Shown here: one piece after another, positions 23,378 through 35,916 of the stretch
Layout: each line of letters starts with the position of its first letter
How positions within the stretch are numbered: position 1 is the stretch's first letter
Origin: Toxoplasma gondii ME49
Taxonomy: Eukaryota > Apicomplexa > Conoidasida > Eucoccidiorida > Sarcocystidae
Length of the DNA stretch: 64,000 nucleotides
Reading direction: 5' to 3'
NCBI RefSeq assembly: GCF_000006565.2
Contig: NC_031470.1
Span: 1,738,954-1,802,953 of the forward strand
Position numbers and translations under genes: made by a program
The notes under the pieces: generated by a model
Told to the model about the DNA's origin: nothing
What the model saw: only the letters and a program-made list of their open reading frames with translations
The model's database searches: none

Positions 23378-26100
23378 AAGGCGGTTCCGCGCACCGCTCG
23401 GCGAAACATAGTGGTCAAAGACCCTACTTTCGTGAAAATTATTGAGGCGAACCTTCATGAATGCGGTCGCTTGGTACAGTTGTGTCACCCGATCTCTTCT
23501 TCAGCTGCTTGTGGCCGAACCAACACCCAGTTTGCCGGGAACAATACCGACACAGTCATTTTGAGTGAGAGTGGATCTTTGCAAATGGTGAGAGTGCTGC
23601 TGTGCTCTGCTTCAGAGAGACTTGTCAACCCTGCCGCCTTGCAGTACGGTTCTCGTTATCAACGACTGGAGTCCTTCTCGTTCCTAGGCTGGTTGGCGTT
23701 GTTCGTGCTTGGATCTGCGCAGCTAGGTGAGGACGGGCACTCGAACGTTGCGTTCTGCAAGTGACGACAGCAGATGTTTGAGTTTTCTGGATTCTCGAAT
23801 CGCATCGTCTTGCTTATAGGCAGTGCTGTTCCACATGCAGCAGACACGAAGTGGGAGGAATGTCACTTGTCGGATACTTTCAGGGTCGAGAGAAGCTACA
23901 GTTGCACTGTCACAAAGTGAACGTGTTGTGTCACAGGAAGAAGACGAGCCCTGCACAGTTTATTCGTTGTGTAACGTTGATGCCACACATGTGCGGGAAC
24001 AACTGGGAAATCAAGCTTTCAGCCGAAGTGTTTGTCTCATGAGCTGTGGAACGCCTTCATAGAACATTAACACTTCGCTGGACAGAGTGAAGCGGCGCCG
24101 ACACTCTCAAATGACAATTGCTACTTGTGGACATTCGCTGTATCATGTTAACAGTGTGTTAGTTGTGCGTTCTCGAAACGGAGGTGCAGCCTCGAGAGAT
24201 TCGGTGCCATTATTGAATGTGTTTCTTTGAGAGCCGCCGAAATTCCCCTGCTCTCTTGCTGTTGTGATCAGCTGGGTTGCTTACGTGGAATGTGAGGACC
24301 GCGATTCACAGCAGCCACCTGAGACATAATCTTCGGGAGGAGCTTTTCGCAGATGAGAAGGCAGGAACAGATGGAAGCGCCGGGTCGGTGTATCCGACCG
24401 GCTTCATCTTTTACTACGACCGTCATTTCCGTCAGTCACATAATTCGTGAAAAGCAGGAGAACGTGCCAGGGGAAATCCCGAACAACTTTGACTCAATTT
24501 CCCACAGAACGATGGAACATCGTCTCACCGTGAGACGCCTAGTCCAGTTTTAGATTGTGGATCGTTTTCTAGGTTTTCTTTCGACACCTCGAGAGACAAA
24601 TTATCCAGCATTGATTCTACGCACACGTCCCATCCCTGCGTCGAAGCGTGTCCACCTCAAAAGCAAATGCGGGTCGCAATACTTCTTCATACGGCTCTCC
24701 GACGTAATACTCGTCTTGACAGCCAGTGATTCTGGAGCGATTTCGGGCGTTCGACTTTCACCGGAACGTTTGTCGACGGTCTGTGTTTTCCAGCTTGTAT
24801 GAAACCTGACGTCGCAGTGACCGTGCAGTCGCGTTTTGAGAGGAAACCAGGAATTTCAGGGAAGAGCAATGTGATTTTGATCGCATCATGGATGTGTTCA
24901 AACGCAGCTTCATATGGTGATGGAGTCTCGTTTTGGTTGCAAGAATTCACATCAAAAAACCATAGCCACGTGTAGGCGGCATTGTTTTGGTCTCTACCGC
25001 ACCGCAAACGGTGACTTTTGAACTAGGCCGCAGAAGAGGGCGTTTTTACCAACGACACTTTGTCAGTTGCCTGGACTTCTCTGGAACATCGGACTGACAG
25101 GAACGATGCAAACGATTTGTCTCAGATGTGTCTGCTTTGCATGTGTACCTTTGTTCGCCTGTCTTCCGCTATATCACGAATCTTCCAAAAACGCCAGCTT
25201 CGATCATTTCCGTCCACACTGCTATCGGTCGTAATGCAGCTCAGGAACATGTGAACAGATCCCAGCTACATCAAGAGTCGTGTTCCAGCATTGCCGATTT
25301 CCGTTGTTTGTCGCTGGATATCCTTACCAGTCCAACTCCGCAAGCTGGGGCAGTTTTGTGAGCATGAAAGCGGTCGAGCGCAGCAGACGGTGTTTTGCGA
25401 AGAAAAGCGTTCCTCGCGAGTGCGCACGTGTGTTCACTATTCGTCTACGCAGCAGTGCGTACTCTGTTCATGTGGCACTAATGTCGTCGCTGGACAAATA
25501 ATAATTGCATTTATGCTTGAGTCGTTTTCTTGTTGGCCTGGCACCTGCTGAGTCACTGACTGAATACCTTTTACGCATGGTGTGCATGGATGATACCCGA
25601 CGCCTCTACAGTTTGACCTCTGTCTAATTCCGGACATTCTCACTCGAATCGCGTTCCACTGTGGCGACAGTGCCTCGCCGTTGCGAGCGAAAACACGTTC
25701 AAGGCTTTGTCGGCTCAGCACAGGTTTGGATTTCTCAAACCCCCACAACACCGCGCATACGCCTCAAACGTGGGGCGCAAAATGCGCTGCACACAGAGAC
25801 AAGGTTTCGACAAACGGGACATAAAATGTAGTGGTTTTTATATTTGCGTCTCGGAAGAGAATACGACCTTTCCACCCTGACTTGCTCCTGCCGTATGTAC
25901 GACTCCCCCACAGTCCTTCTCTGGCCACCGGTCACTCTCCACTGTTTCTCACGAAAACAGAGTCCTTTGGTATCCCCAGCGGCAGCACGGCACTCTGTGT
26001 CCTCTTGCTTGGGGCAGGCGTTGGGCAACCGTCCGACACTCCGAACGCACACGCTTACGTGACAAACGTCTTCAACCTAGACATGTCTGCTGCACCACAG
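23378..26100. other. Intergenic, no gene recognised
   Basis: There are short open frames on both strands, but none combines a start, splice signals and protein-like content. Base composition is lower in GC than in the flanking genes. Part may be 3' untranslated sequence of the unknown plus-strand gene ending at 23377 and of the Trm82-like gene ending near 26101. Confidence 0.35.
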
Positions 26101-29100
26101 TCAGCTCGACGCACGCGCAGCGGCGAGACTTTTCCCACTCGAACGCTTCGATCTCTCCTGGATTTCTTGCTGCTGTTGCTGCTGCAGATGCTTGTGACGA
26201 AGTCGCTTGGCACGGCGCTCCTCGTCCGTGGGGCATGTCGGCGACCGCGTACTTTTCCACAAATACAGATAGTTCGGCCTTGCGCCTGCAGACATGTGAA
26301 ACGCACCCGTTCAAATGAAGTGAAAGAAGAAGGCACATGCGTCGCGAAGACGGGCGACCCAAGACACACGACACAGTTTTGGGGCTGTGCGCCGCGACCC
26401 CCAACTGGCCTGTGCACCCGTCCCGTTCAACTCAGGAACGAAGACGGCACTCGCGCATGCGGCAGCACCTCAGAACCTCTGCGGCATCCACACGGATAAT
26501 TTCGCTCTGAGTCGCCGCCAACTTCAGAACGCTAGTGTGACCACATAGACAACGCACAAACGGCGGTGAACTTTCGGCGAGATGCGCCTGCCAGATCTCT
26601 CGAGTTTTTCTTCACTGAGAACAGACGGTCTGAGCAGTGGTGGAACGCAAGTAAAGTCTGGACAACTTCGAGGGAGCGCGTCACGCGTGGGTGCGCTTTC
26701 GTGACCCATTCATAGCAAAGGAAAGATCTTCCGACCACTGAGCAACTCTACGTGGACTGAGCTTCCAAACTCATTTCTTTAGACTTCTCGACACCTACTC
26801 CATGTGGATACAGAAACACCGTCAACTGTCTAGCGACGCAACAAGAAACGGGTTGACTCCATGGCTCAGTTCTTCCCTATCCAGACCTCCACAAAACGCA
26901 AAAGAACAGACCACTCCTGTCGCATACGCCCCTGCTCCCCCGTGCCTAAAACGAACCACCGGGTGGATGCACTGCGTATCTCGCGCCTAGAAACCTTTGC
27001 GTTCTCTGATTACACTCCACCTGCGAACAGTTCCGCATGCTCCTAACTCTCCACTGGCCCCCGCTGCATGCTGGTGTGCCAACAGGAGGGCGAAGCTCTC
27101 GAAACGCAACTCCGCCAATGGATGCTCTGTTGCTTTTTTCTGTTTCAAACACCACGAAGGCAACGACGTGCAGGCTTCTCTCCTTACCATCTGCGGGGGC
27201 TGGGAAGAAGCACTCGTCTGCATTTCCGCTTAGATAGGGAAGCACCTGAGAGGCGAACTGAGGCTCGTTCACCTGTCGGCTTTCTGCGAAAGCCAAGAGA
27301 GGCAGAGACACCGCGACGGGCGGCCGGAGGCGGCCTGCGTCGTCGATCCACCACACGAAAGGCAGGTCGAACTCCGAAGAAGCATCTGGAAGCGGCGGTT
27401 GTTTGCCGGGGGACGCTGCCAGAAACGCTCGCAGAAGAGACGCAGTCGCACTCAGTGCAGGCGCCTTCTCCACCTCTGCGACTGAGTGTCGCAGCAGGAG
27501 AGTTGCCGCCGGCACTGCGGGCAGCGGCAGGAAGAACGGCTTCCGACCCATCAACCCGGCGCCAGGTGTACATACAGTCGAAGACGTGCCTCCTCCAGTG
27601 TTCGCGTCGAGCGGAAAGAGCAGGAGCCCCTTCAGAGCGAGACACTGGACAATGAGGAGACTCTGGTCGGCGTCGTGGAGGAGCGCGGCGGGAAGGAGAA
27701 CATCCTCGTTGAGTCCGACCGGGTGGGCGAGTTTCTGCGGCAGGCCGCGAGCCTCGTTTTCCTCTCCTGGATTCTGTTCTCCTCGGCCCTCGGCTTCTGC
27801 GCGTCGGCCCCCGAGGGCGTGGGCGCGCACCACAGCACACGCAGGTTCGTCGAAAAGGTTTTGGGGCTCCAGGAGAACCTCAGAGTTGTCTGAGAGAGGC
27901 ATCCCGTCAGCCAGGCGCCACAGCTTCACAGTGCCGTCGCCCGCGCAAGAGGCAACGGCCTGCCGCAGAAAGCGAGTCCTCGAATTGGCTCCTTCGATCT
28001 CGCGTCCTGCGTCGCCGGGTGCGGCATCTGTGCTGACCGCCTTCATGACTGTCCCGGTACGAGCGTCCCCCCTCTGGGCGTCTCCCAGCGAGTCGGCGAA
28101 GTTTGAGAGAACGACGACGTCTGTGACGAAGTCACCGTGGCCGAGGAAGAAGCTCTCGACGCTCCACGGCTGGTCCAAGAAGCAGACGCGAACTTTCTCG
28201 TCGCGGTCGGCTGTGATCAAAAGCGTTTGTCGCGTTCCCTCTCGCCTTCCTTCTCCCGTCGCTTCCACCGACGCACCTGAAGCCGCAGACAAGGGGGCTC
28301 TCGAACTGTCGCCCACACTCGAAAAAACGTCCACCACCTTGAGCACAGTGATCGTGGTGAGGTGAGAAATGATGGGGATGTCCTCGCCGCCCTCTTCGTC
28401 GTCCTCCTCGCCGAGATTGGGGTGTACAGACACTGCATCAGGCAAACTCTCCGAGTCGTTCCCCGGCTCCGGCTCGGTGCCCGCTGTGCCCGCGGAGGCG
28501 TCGACGGACTCAGCGGCCATCGGATTGACGCCCAGAGACTCTGTCTCGGCTGCAGGCTCTTCTGTGGGTATCTCCTCAGCTGCCGGCGCGTCTCGCGTCC
28601 GCAATCCGTGGACACTCGCGAGCGACTGCATGCGTTTGACGAGGCGGTCCCCAGCAAGCGCCTGAGATGCCTGCATCCGCCAGCAATCGCTTAAATGGTA
28701 GACATCCCCGAATTTGTCGGCGAGGAGAAGCGGCAACGGGCCTTCCTCACTGCGATCTCCGTTCTCGGTCTCCTGCGCAGCCGAGCCGCAGAGTTGCCGC
28801 GAGGTCTCTCCGTGATCCGTCGCAGACGGCCTGTCTGACGAGGAAGACGACTTGAGGAGAAAGACCGCAGCACTCAGTTTCTTCCGCTGCTGCCGTTTCT
28901 GCAAAAGCCGGAAGTCCACGTCGGAGACCAGGTGTACGTACTTGTCTTCTCCCGCCGTCACCCAGAGACACCTGCTTCTCTGGCTCTTTTCTGCGTTCGC
29001 AGCCCCCGCGTCCTCTGTTGCGCTGTCTCCTGCCTCGCCCCCGGCCTTCGAGGCTGTTGCTCGTACCAGACACCCAGGCTGCTCTCGCTCGCGCCTTCCG

Positions 29101-29453
29101 GACGACCGCAGCCTAGAGCTTGTCGCGCCGCAGCCTTGACACACGCAGTCGGCCGCAGCCACGGGGAGTGCATGCTGCAAAGAGGAAAGTGACGAGGTCT
29201 GAGAGTGTGAAGAAGGTCCTGAAGGAGAAGAACTGGCGTCGCTGGGGAGCATCCACTTGTGTGCGAGGAAGTCGTACGCGTACAGCGAGGTGGACGTACA
29301 CCAGAAAAGCACGGGCCGGTGGGGATGGACCAGAAAGGGCACTGCGGGGAAGAGCGGCAGGGGAGAGGAAGGAGGTGTACGGACAGTCGAGCGAATCGGG
29401 CAGATGTCTCCAGGATTCACTGGCCGCCCCGAAGTCGAGACCAAACGCGACAT
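26101..29453 (-). CDS. tRNA m7G46 methyltransferase non-catalytic subunit (Trm82/WDR4)
   Basis: WD40 partner of the Trm8/METTL1 catalytic subunit, required for N7-methylation of G46 in tRNA. The ATG at 29453 (MSRLVSTSGRPVNPGD) is the first in frame; the frame stays open to a stop at 26946 (835 residues if unspliced). Family marks: LLLADKFGDVYHLSDCW at about residues 238-258, LLITADRDEKVRVCF plus FFLGHGDFVTDV at about 410-448, and SCAGDGTVKLWRLADG at about 500-517. Yeast and human homologues are about 410-440 residues. The excess here is Ser-, Glu- and Ala-rich insertions between blades. A likely last exon is 26285-26101, behind a good acceptor. It reads RPNYLYLWKSTRSPT and then a basic DEERRAKRLRHKHLQ tail. 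Its donor in the 27.0 kb area is not settled, so the 3' structure is provisional. Confidence 0.85.
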
Positions 29454-30344
29454 CTTGGAAAAGCGACGGAGAGAGAGACACGGAAAGAGAAGCAATCGAG
29501 AGAAGAAGACGGGGAAGGACCTGAGGAGAAAGAGGAAAGACAGAGACAGAAGAAGAAGAAAAGAGGAAAAGGAGAGGAGAGGGAGAGATGGAAATTTGGA
29601 GAAGAGAAGAAGACGAAACAGGAAGAGGAGCAGATTTCCGGACGAAGAAGAAGAAGGAAAGGGGAAGGGGAGAAGAGAAGGAACAGGAGAAAGCGAAGGA
29701 AAAGAAGAGAAATGAAGGAGGAGGAACGGAAGGAGAGGAGCTGAAGAGACAGAAGAAACAACGAGGGCAGAGGAACAGGAAAGTCTTCAGAGAAGGGAAC
29801 CCAAGCAACAGCTTTTTTCGCAAGTTTCCTGTGAAGGTATTGTTCGACAGGCGACGAACTGCGCGTCAAATGGCGACACAGCGTTTTCAGCGCAGGGAAA
29901 GCCTCGCTGAGCACTCATCGTGCAGACAGCTGTGATTGAGTTACTGCGAGGAAGAATGGAAAACAAGTATAGACTGCTTTTCTGATTCAGCAAAAAAAAA
30001 TTCTCACGCCCCACACACTTGACACGCGAGACTTCTGTCTCTCTCGAGTGATCTCATCCTCTCTCGAGGGACCTCGTGCTCACACCGGCGTCGTTTCATC
30101 TACCTGATTGATGCGATAGCGGAAGAAACAGCGAGATGAGTTTTCTCGGCTGCTCTCGTAAAAGTTCTATTCCTCGCGAAGTTCTCCCCGAAACGGCGAT
30201 GCCCCTGCGGGACTCATCTCCACCTGAAAAGAGTGACTTCTCAAGACGACCGGTACGACTTTTCGTCTGCCGTTATAAGCCTCACGGGTTTTCTTTGTAC
30301 TAGAAACGCTCACTTCCCAGCAGTCGCTGAAGCAATCCTTTTTC
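29454..30344. promoter_or_regulatory. Divergent promoter-like region with polypurine tract
   Basis: Directly upstream of Trm82, the plus strand is almost purely purine from about 29460 to 29765, so the Trm82 transcript leader would be pyrimidine-rich. A mixed-composition stretch follows, and then a pyrimidine-rich tract on the plus strand begins near 30345. The symmetry suggests two outward-facing 5' leaders around one promoter region. Confidence 0.4.
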
Positions 30345-30570
30345 TTGTTTGTCTTCTCTATCTCTTGTTCTCCTTCTTTCTCTCTTTCTTTCTCCTTCTT
30401 TCCCTCCTGTTCGCCTTCCCTCTCTCGCTCTCCTTTTCCGTTTCTTTTCCTTCTCTCTTTCTTTCTCCTTCTTTCTCTCTTGCTCATTTTCGCTCTCTCT
30501 CTCTGATTCTCCTTGTGTCTCATTTTCTCTCTCTTGATCTCTTCCTCGCTGTGCCCTCTTCCTCCCTCTC
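30345..30570 (+). repeat. Polypyrimidine tract (CT-rich)
   Basis: About 225 bp consist almost only of C and T in TTTCTCTC-type words on the plus strand. It mirrors the purine tract at 29460-29765. It may be the 5' leader of a plus-strand transcript. Confidence 0.6.
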
Positions 30571-31679
30571 GTGCTGTGAAAGCGAGACTCGTTCATTAGT
30601 CGCCAGCCCGCTGTCTTTGAGAAACCGTTCTCCACGACGCCTCGTGTAGGCAGTCGCCACAGCAACTGGCGCCTGTGACTCCGGTACTTTTGTTTTGAAG
30701 TTTAGAGTGGATTTTGAAGAGGGAGACTTCCTCCGCGACCTTTAGGAAGAAGTGAGAAGGCCGCAGGTCCAGGCTGTGTCAACAAGTCGAGAAAAAAAGG
30801 ATTCGCTCGGCATTCGCTTTGACTTGTCGTTTAATTCTCTTGTCTGCCTTCTGTCTCTGATGAGGAACCGTATTACACGTAACCGAAGCGCGATGCCTGG
30901 GGGTTGAGGAAACGCCTCTTCTCTAAAAGCGTTGAGGAAAACGGCGAAAGGAGAAAGCAAACGTGAGTAGAGATCTTTTGGTTTCCCGGTGCGTGACGAG
31001 ACGCAACACACCCACTGAAGAACGCTGCATGCAACTGGCTCTGTCTCCTTCAGGAGGACTGTTGAGGCGGTGTCTCTGCTGAATTTCTCAACATACGCGC
31101 GGCCGCCTCCGAGCAGACCCAGGAGAAGCAGAGATGCACTGAGAGACAGAAGAGAAAGGTGGATGAGAGTCTCCCCCGCAGTCGCGAGAACAACGCCGCA
31201 TCACCTCAGAAAGTCATATTTAGCACAGTCTTTCATCGCTAGAGATACACGGACTCCAGACACACGACATCTGTAGGACTTCGAAGTACAGCTGGCGACA
31301 GTCCCTTTAGACCCCAACAGAGGAGAGGTTCGCAGCGTATGGCTGTCTGTCGCGCCGCTTTAACTGCAATGCATGCGCGCCGATTTACATGCACAGACAG
31401 ATCAGATCTTGAGCACCTTGCCGCACCTTGGAGCCTCGCTGGCTCTGTGCCTCTGAAAGCGCCTCTTTCGCCAAGACTCTCTGCGCGGACAAAAAACACA
31501 AAGCTGCCGAGACAACACTGGCCACAGAAATGCCAAAAAACCTGCATGCGTGAAAAAATCTTCCGGCTGCCTCACTGGAAACAGAGCATGACAAAAGAAC
31601 CTGTTCTAACGTTACAACTTCCTCGCCAAAGAGAAACGAGGAAAAAGACGGAGACGCCAACATTTCATATCTCCCTTTA

Positions 31680-31790
31680 CCTATATATATATATATAATT
31701 ATACATGCATCTCTCTCTCTCTCTATATATATATACATGTATACACATATATATATATACCTATATGTATTTATATATGCATTTCGATAG
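31680..31790. repeat. (TA)n/(CT)n microsatellite
   Basis: TA, CT and TA segments follow one another in the unassigned region upstream of the orphan exon at 32212. Confidence 0.85.
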
Positions 31791-32211
31791 TACTATCTGC
31801 AGACATGTTTAGGCAATGATACGTGCATGTTTTTTTATGTAGTGGTATATATAATATATAGGCATATTTATGAACTTGTCCGTATGCAGAAGTCTAGTAT
31901 TCATCTGTAAATTTTGTCGCATTTCTCCCGAGTTCGAAGAGAGAACAACGGGAAAAACAAGAGCGCTGTTGCGAGTGATCTTGTCTTATCTTTTTTTATC
32001 GTTCTCCCATCGGCGTCGTGCAGAGGGAATGTGCATTTGTGTCTCGTTTTCGAAAGCAAAGAGAGAAGCGTCGATTCTTCGTACCCTCGCCTGACTTTCT
32101 ATGCGCGTTCCTGTTTCTTCAGGCTGCCTTCCAGTGACAAGTTTCGAGATTCCACGTCCTCCGTTCACTCCTTTGCATCTGTTTTCCCCTGCCTTCTATT
32201 CTCCTGTTCAG

Positions 32212-32330
32212 CTCGCTGTCTGGCGGAAAGTCTCTCTGCAAAAGCCTATTTTGTGTACAGAGACCTGCCTTTCCGCCAGTTTCTTTCTTCGTTGGCCGAC
32301 AGCAGCGTCTGTCGCACAAGATGCTTCTGA
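32212..32330 (+). CDS. Orphan terminal exon of an unidentified gene
   Basis: After a strong acceptor (TTCTATTCTCCTGTTCAG) the phase-1 frame reads RCLAESLSAKAYFVYRDLPF and then RQFLSSLADSSVCRTRCF before a TGA at 32328. It looks like real protein. A possible preceding exon near 32023-32066 reads RECAFVSRFRKQREK behind a pyrimidine-rich acceptor. I do not recognise the product and could not find its start. It lies on the plus strand, upstream of the SEL1L gene. Confidence 0.3.
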
Positions 32331-34104
32331 AGGATATCTGAACGGTGGACTGCTGTCTGTGTCATTGTGTCTAGCGGTCAACGATCACGGCAAGTGAGAG
32401 AGCACCGATACAGGGCACAAAAGGCACGGTGCCCACCCGCCGGCAGAGACTCAGAGATCTATACACTGGGTATTCTCGAAACCGCTCCAGCACAACTGAG
32501 CTTGGAGCTGATCAAGAAAGATCCTCAAGATCTAAACCCGGACTCCCTCTCGTCGTATAAACTCCGCAGGACAGGTCGAGCACACCTGTTCTCCCGGCAG
32601 CGTCGTTTGCTTCCTCTTCCACGTGATCTGCAAACAGTCTCTTTTACAGACGCTTTTGTGGACGTTCCTCTGCCTTCTCTTCGTCTCTCTTCTTCTGTCT
32701 CGTGCGTTTCCCTACCGAAAACCTTCTGAACCTTCCTGTCCCTCGGCGCTTACCTTTTCTGCGCCGCGGCTACGAGAAAGAACTCCTGAGAGGCTCGACC
32801 CAGGGACTGAGGCACTTTCAAACGTGGAGGGTCTCCTGCATGCATGCACTTTTCCAAACAGAACAGGTCGACCAGAACATGACTCTCCCGAGAACGAAAG
32901 ACTTGACTCTTTTTGAGAGTTCGCAAGCCCCGACTCCTGTCAGCGCATGCACAGCCGAGAAGAAAGCGTGTGTGTGTCGGATTTCTCGGCGCAGATTTAC
33001 GCAACCTTTCTTCTCCGTTCTTCGTTCTCTTCGCTGAGCTTCTTCGCTTTTCACTCGCAACTCCAGTTGTGCTAAACTTCCAAGAAAACGCGAAAACGAC
33101 TTTTCCCCTCCCCCCGTTCCGCCGCGAGCCTGCGGTGAGCCTGCAACATCCTGCGACGAAGCGTTCCTCGTGACACACGAGGCGCAAGACAGACGCGATT
33201 TCTCGAGTTTTCTGCCCGCAGTTTTTCGGAGTCGCGAAGGCGCCGCCATCCTATTCGACGTACAGGGGATAGATGCACTCTGAGGGAGTCACGAAAGCCT
33301 CTCTTCTTTCCGCGCCTTTTCGGCTGGGGCGGCTCCTCTCTCGTCTGCTCCTCACCTTGTGCCTCTCTGCCGACGTTTATCTTCTTCGAAGGATTTGCAG
33401 GCGCATGCCTGCATGTCTTTGTATCGCCTCTATTTCTTCCGAGCTGGTGTATGGCGCATCTGGGATGGGGAGTTGTTCGTAATTCTTCTGCACCGAACCA
33501 GCCGCACAAACTCCTTCTCGGCCTCTCCTGACGAACGCGCGACTTGCGCGAGCTGTATGGACACTCGAGAGCGAAACGGCCCTTTCTATCGCTCCGCAAA
33601 ATTGTGGCTTTCCTCGTTTTCTCCTCCCTCCTTGCTTCTCTCTCTTCTCTCGTGCGATGTGTGTCGCCTGTCGTCTTCTTCTCTCTTCGCTTGCAGTTGT
33701 TTTTTTTCTTGTCTGCGCCGAACCGTGGACTCTTCCTTCTTCGTCTTCACGGTCCGCTGCACGCGACAGATCTTCGCTCTTGTTTCCAGAAAACTCCCTG
33801 GCGGACAGTCCACCTTAGTGCTTTTTTAGCGGCTTGCGGTCTGGACCTTTTGTGGCATCACTGCTCTTTCTTGGACTCCACTCTTTCCCCATGAGTTTTT
33901 CTCTCTAAGTCCCTTTCTGCCTTCCCTCTCCACCCTCATCGGTCTGTGTCTCCTTCGCTGAACCTCCTCTGTATCTTGCTGTCTCAGTTCGCGTCTCTCT
34001 GTTTCTTCTCTCGCTCCTCCAAACGCTCTTCTTTCCAAGTCCCCTCTCTGTTCTTCCTCGCCCCGCTGTCTCTCGCTCGTCTCCTCACCTCCCGCGCTGC
34101 GAAG
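32331..34104. other. Upstream region of the SEL1L gene
   Basis: No convincing exon was found. The plus strand is strongly pyrimidine-rich from about 33600 to 34090, which fits an untranslated leader of the SEL1L transcript. The in-frame codons upstream of 34105 contain no ATG. Confidence 0.4.
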
Positions 34105-34965
34105 ATGCAGAGGCGAACGTCGTGTACGGTTGCTGGCTTTCCACATCTGAGGCCAGACACATCGTTCATGGAAGCAGCCAGAAGATGTCCGGCGCATGCA
34201 GAGAAGCGCGGAGACCGGCCTCGCGTTTCGAGGCCCTCCCCACTGCACGTTGTTTCCGCGCGCGGAGACATCTCGCAGGTTCAGGCGCCGCCACGACCTG
34301 CAGAAGAAAGAGAAGGAATGCAGCCTCTGGGAGAGGAACAGAATGCCGCAGACGGGAGACGAAGAGGATCTGAAAGAAGCGACAGACGAGAGGAGAGCGA
34401 GAGGATGCAAGACGATCCCCGGGGCGAGAAGGATCAGGTTTCTGCGCGAATTGAAGGGGAAACACACTCAGATTTGGTGCCGAGAGAAAAGATTCTTTCG
34501 AATTTCGCGCCTTCCGGTGTCGCGTCTGTCAGTGTTTCAACTCGCGCAGCAGCAGGTCTGTCGAAAACGTCTTGTCCCAATCAATCTTCCCCTTGCTGCT
34601 CGTCTTCCACTCTCTCTGCTCCGTCGAATCCGTGTGGGGCGTCTTCTCTCCCTTCTTCTTTCTCTTCGTCGCCTTCGTCTTCTCTCTCACCCTCCAACTC
34701 TTCTTCTTCTCCCTCTTCTTCTTCGTCTCGTTCTTGTCTCACCACTCTCTCCAGTGTCAGTTATGTCAGGTATACTGGCTGTCACAGGCATCCTGGGAGG
34801 GGACCTGTGAGCTCCGCGGCTGCTTCTGTCCTCTGTTCCGTTTCTCGTCCTTTCCTCTCCTCAGTGCGTTCTCGACCCTACGTCCACGACTGCGAGGAGG
34901 CCCAGTCTCCCCACACTTCGCCTTCTCTTTCCTCGTTTTCTCTTCTTTCGACGTCTCCGAAGCAA
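34105..34965 (+). other. Open leader in frame with SEL1L, coding status unclear
   Basis: The first in-frame ATG (MQRRTSCTVAG...) is at 34105, and the frame stays open for 287 codons up to the internal ATG at 34966. The stretch is Arg/Glu-rich and then Ser-rich, with no recognised domain. If it were translated as part of the protein, the ER signal sequence would be buried about 290 residues in. It could be an untranslated leader, a longer isoform, or part of another exon structure. Confidence 0.45.
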
Positions 34966-35635
34966 ATGTCGCTCTTCTCTCTTCGTGCCTCTCTCCTAGC
35001 GGTTCTCCTCATTCTCTTCTCTTCGTCCGCCTTCCCTCCCTCGTCCTCCTCCTCGTCTCCCGCGTCTCCGTTTCCGTCTCTGGGTGCTTTTCCAGTGGAA
35101 CGACAGACGCGGTCTCTGCGCTTTTTCTCCCGCTCCCTCACTTCGTCGTTTCTGCTTTTCGCGGGGGCTGAGGAGGTCGTCCTCGGGAGAGAGTCGTCTC
35201 TGGGAGACGACAGCGACGAGGATCTCTTTGAAGAGCTCCTGGGTGTCGACGAAGAGCCGGCGTCCACGGAAGAGGGAGAAGACGAGCTCTCCGAAGTTGC
35301 GCGATCTCCAGCGAAAGAAGACGAACCGCGCCCGCGCGAACAGTTTGAAACCAACGAAACAAGATACAGAGATCCATTCGTCTTTGCCATGGACACCTTG
35401 GAGCTGGAAGGACGAAGCAAACACGTGTACGATCTGCTTTCTCAGTGCAGTTTCCGCGACGTCAGGTAACCGTTTCCGAACTCCTCCTTTTGTGACTCTT
35501 CCCTCACATGAATTGCGAGTGAAGAGGGAGCAACACTCGACCTTCACAGCTGTGAGTGTGCAGCAGGCTTAGGTGCATACATACATATATATATTTCTAT
35601 ATATACATACATATACATGTACATACATACATATC

Positions 35636-35673
<38 letters not shown>

Positions 35674-35852
35674 AATCGTTTCCTTGCTCGCAACGCCTGC
35701 AAGCGTCACAGTTCTACATCGACTTGTGCTTGCGTCGCGCGTGCTCACATTTGCTCTTGCGCAGATGCGGAGCCGCTACGCATTTTTGTGGCTCTCCACC
35801 CAAGTGGTCTGCAGGTGTCTCGACACCCGTGTGCACATTTACGTACATATAC

Positions 35853-35916
<64 letters not shown>

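Noticed and set aside
26946..27070. Read-through 3' end of the Trm82 frame (stop at 26946)
   Set aside because: The last codons are not family-like, and a better basic C-terminal exon exists at 26285-26101. The read-through end is probably intronic, though the donor is not fixed.
33946..34104. Upstream extension of the SEL1L frame
   Set aside because: The stretch from 33946 begins at GTG rather than ATG and is a pyrimidine-rich leader.
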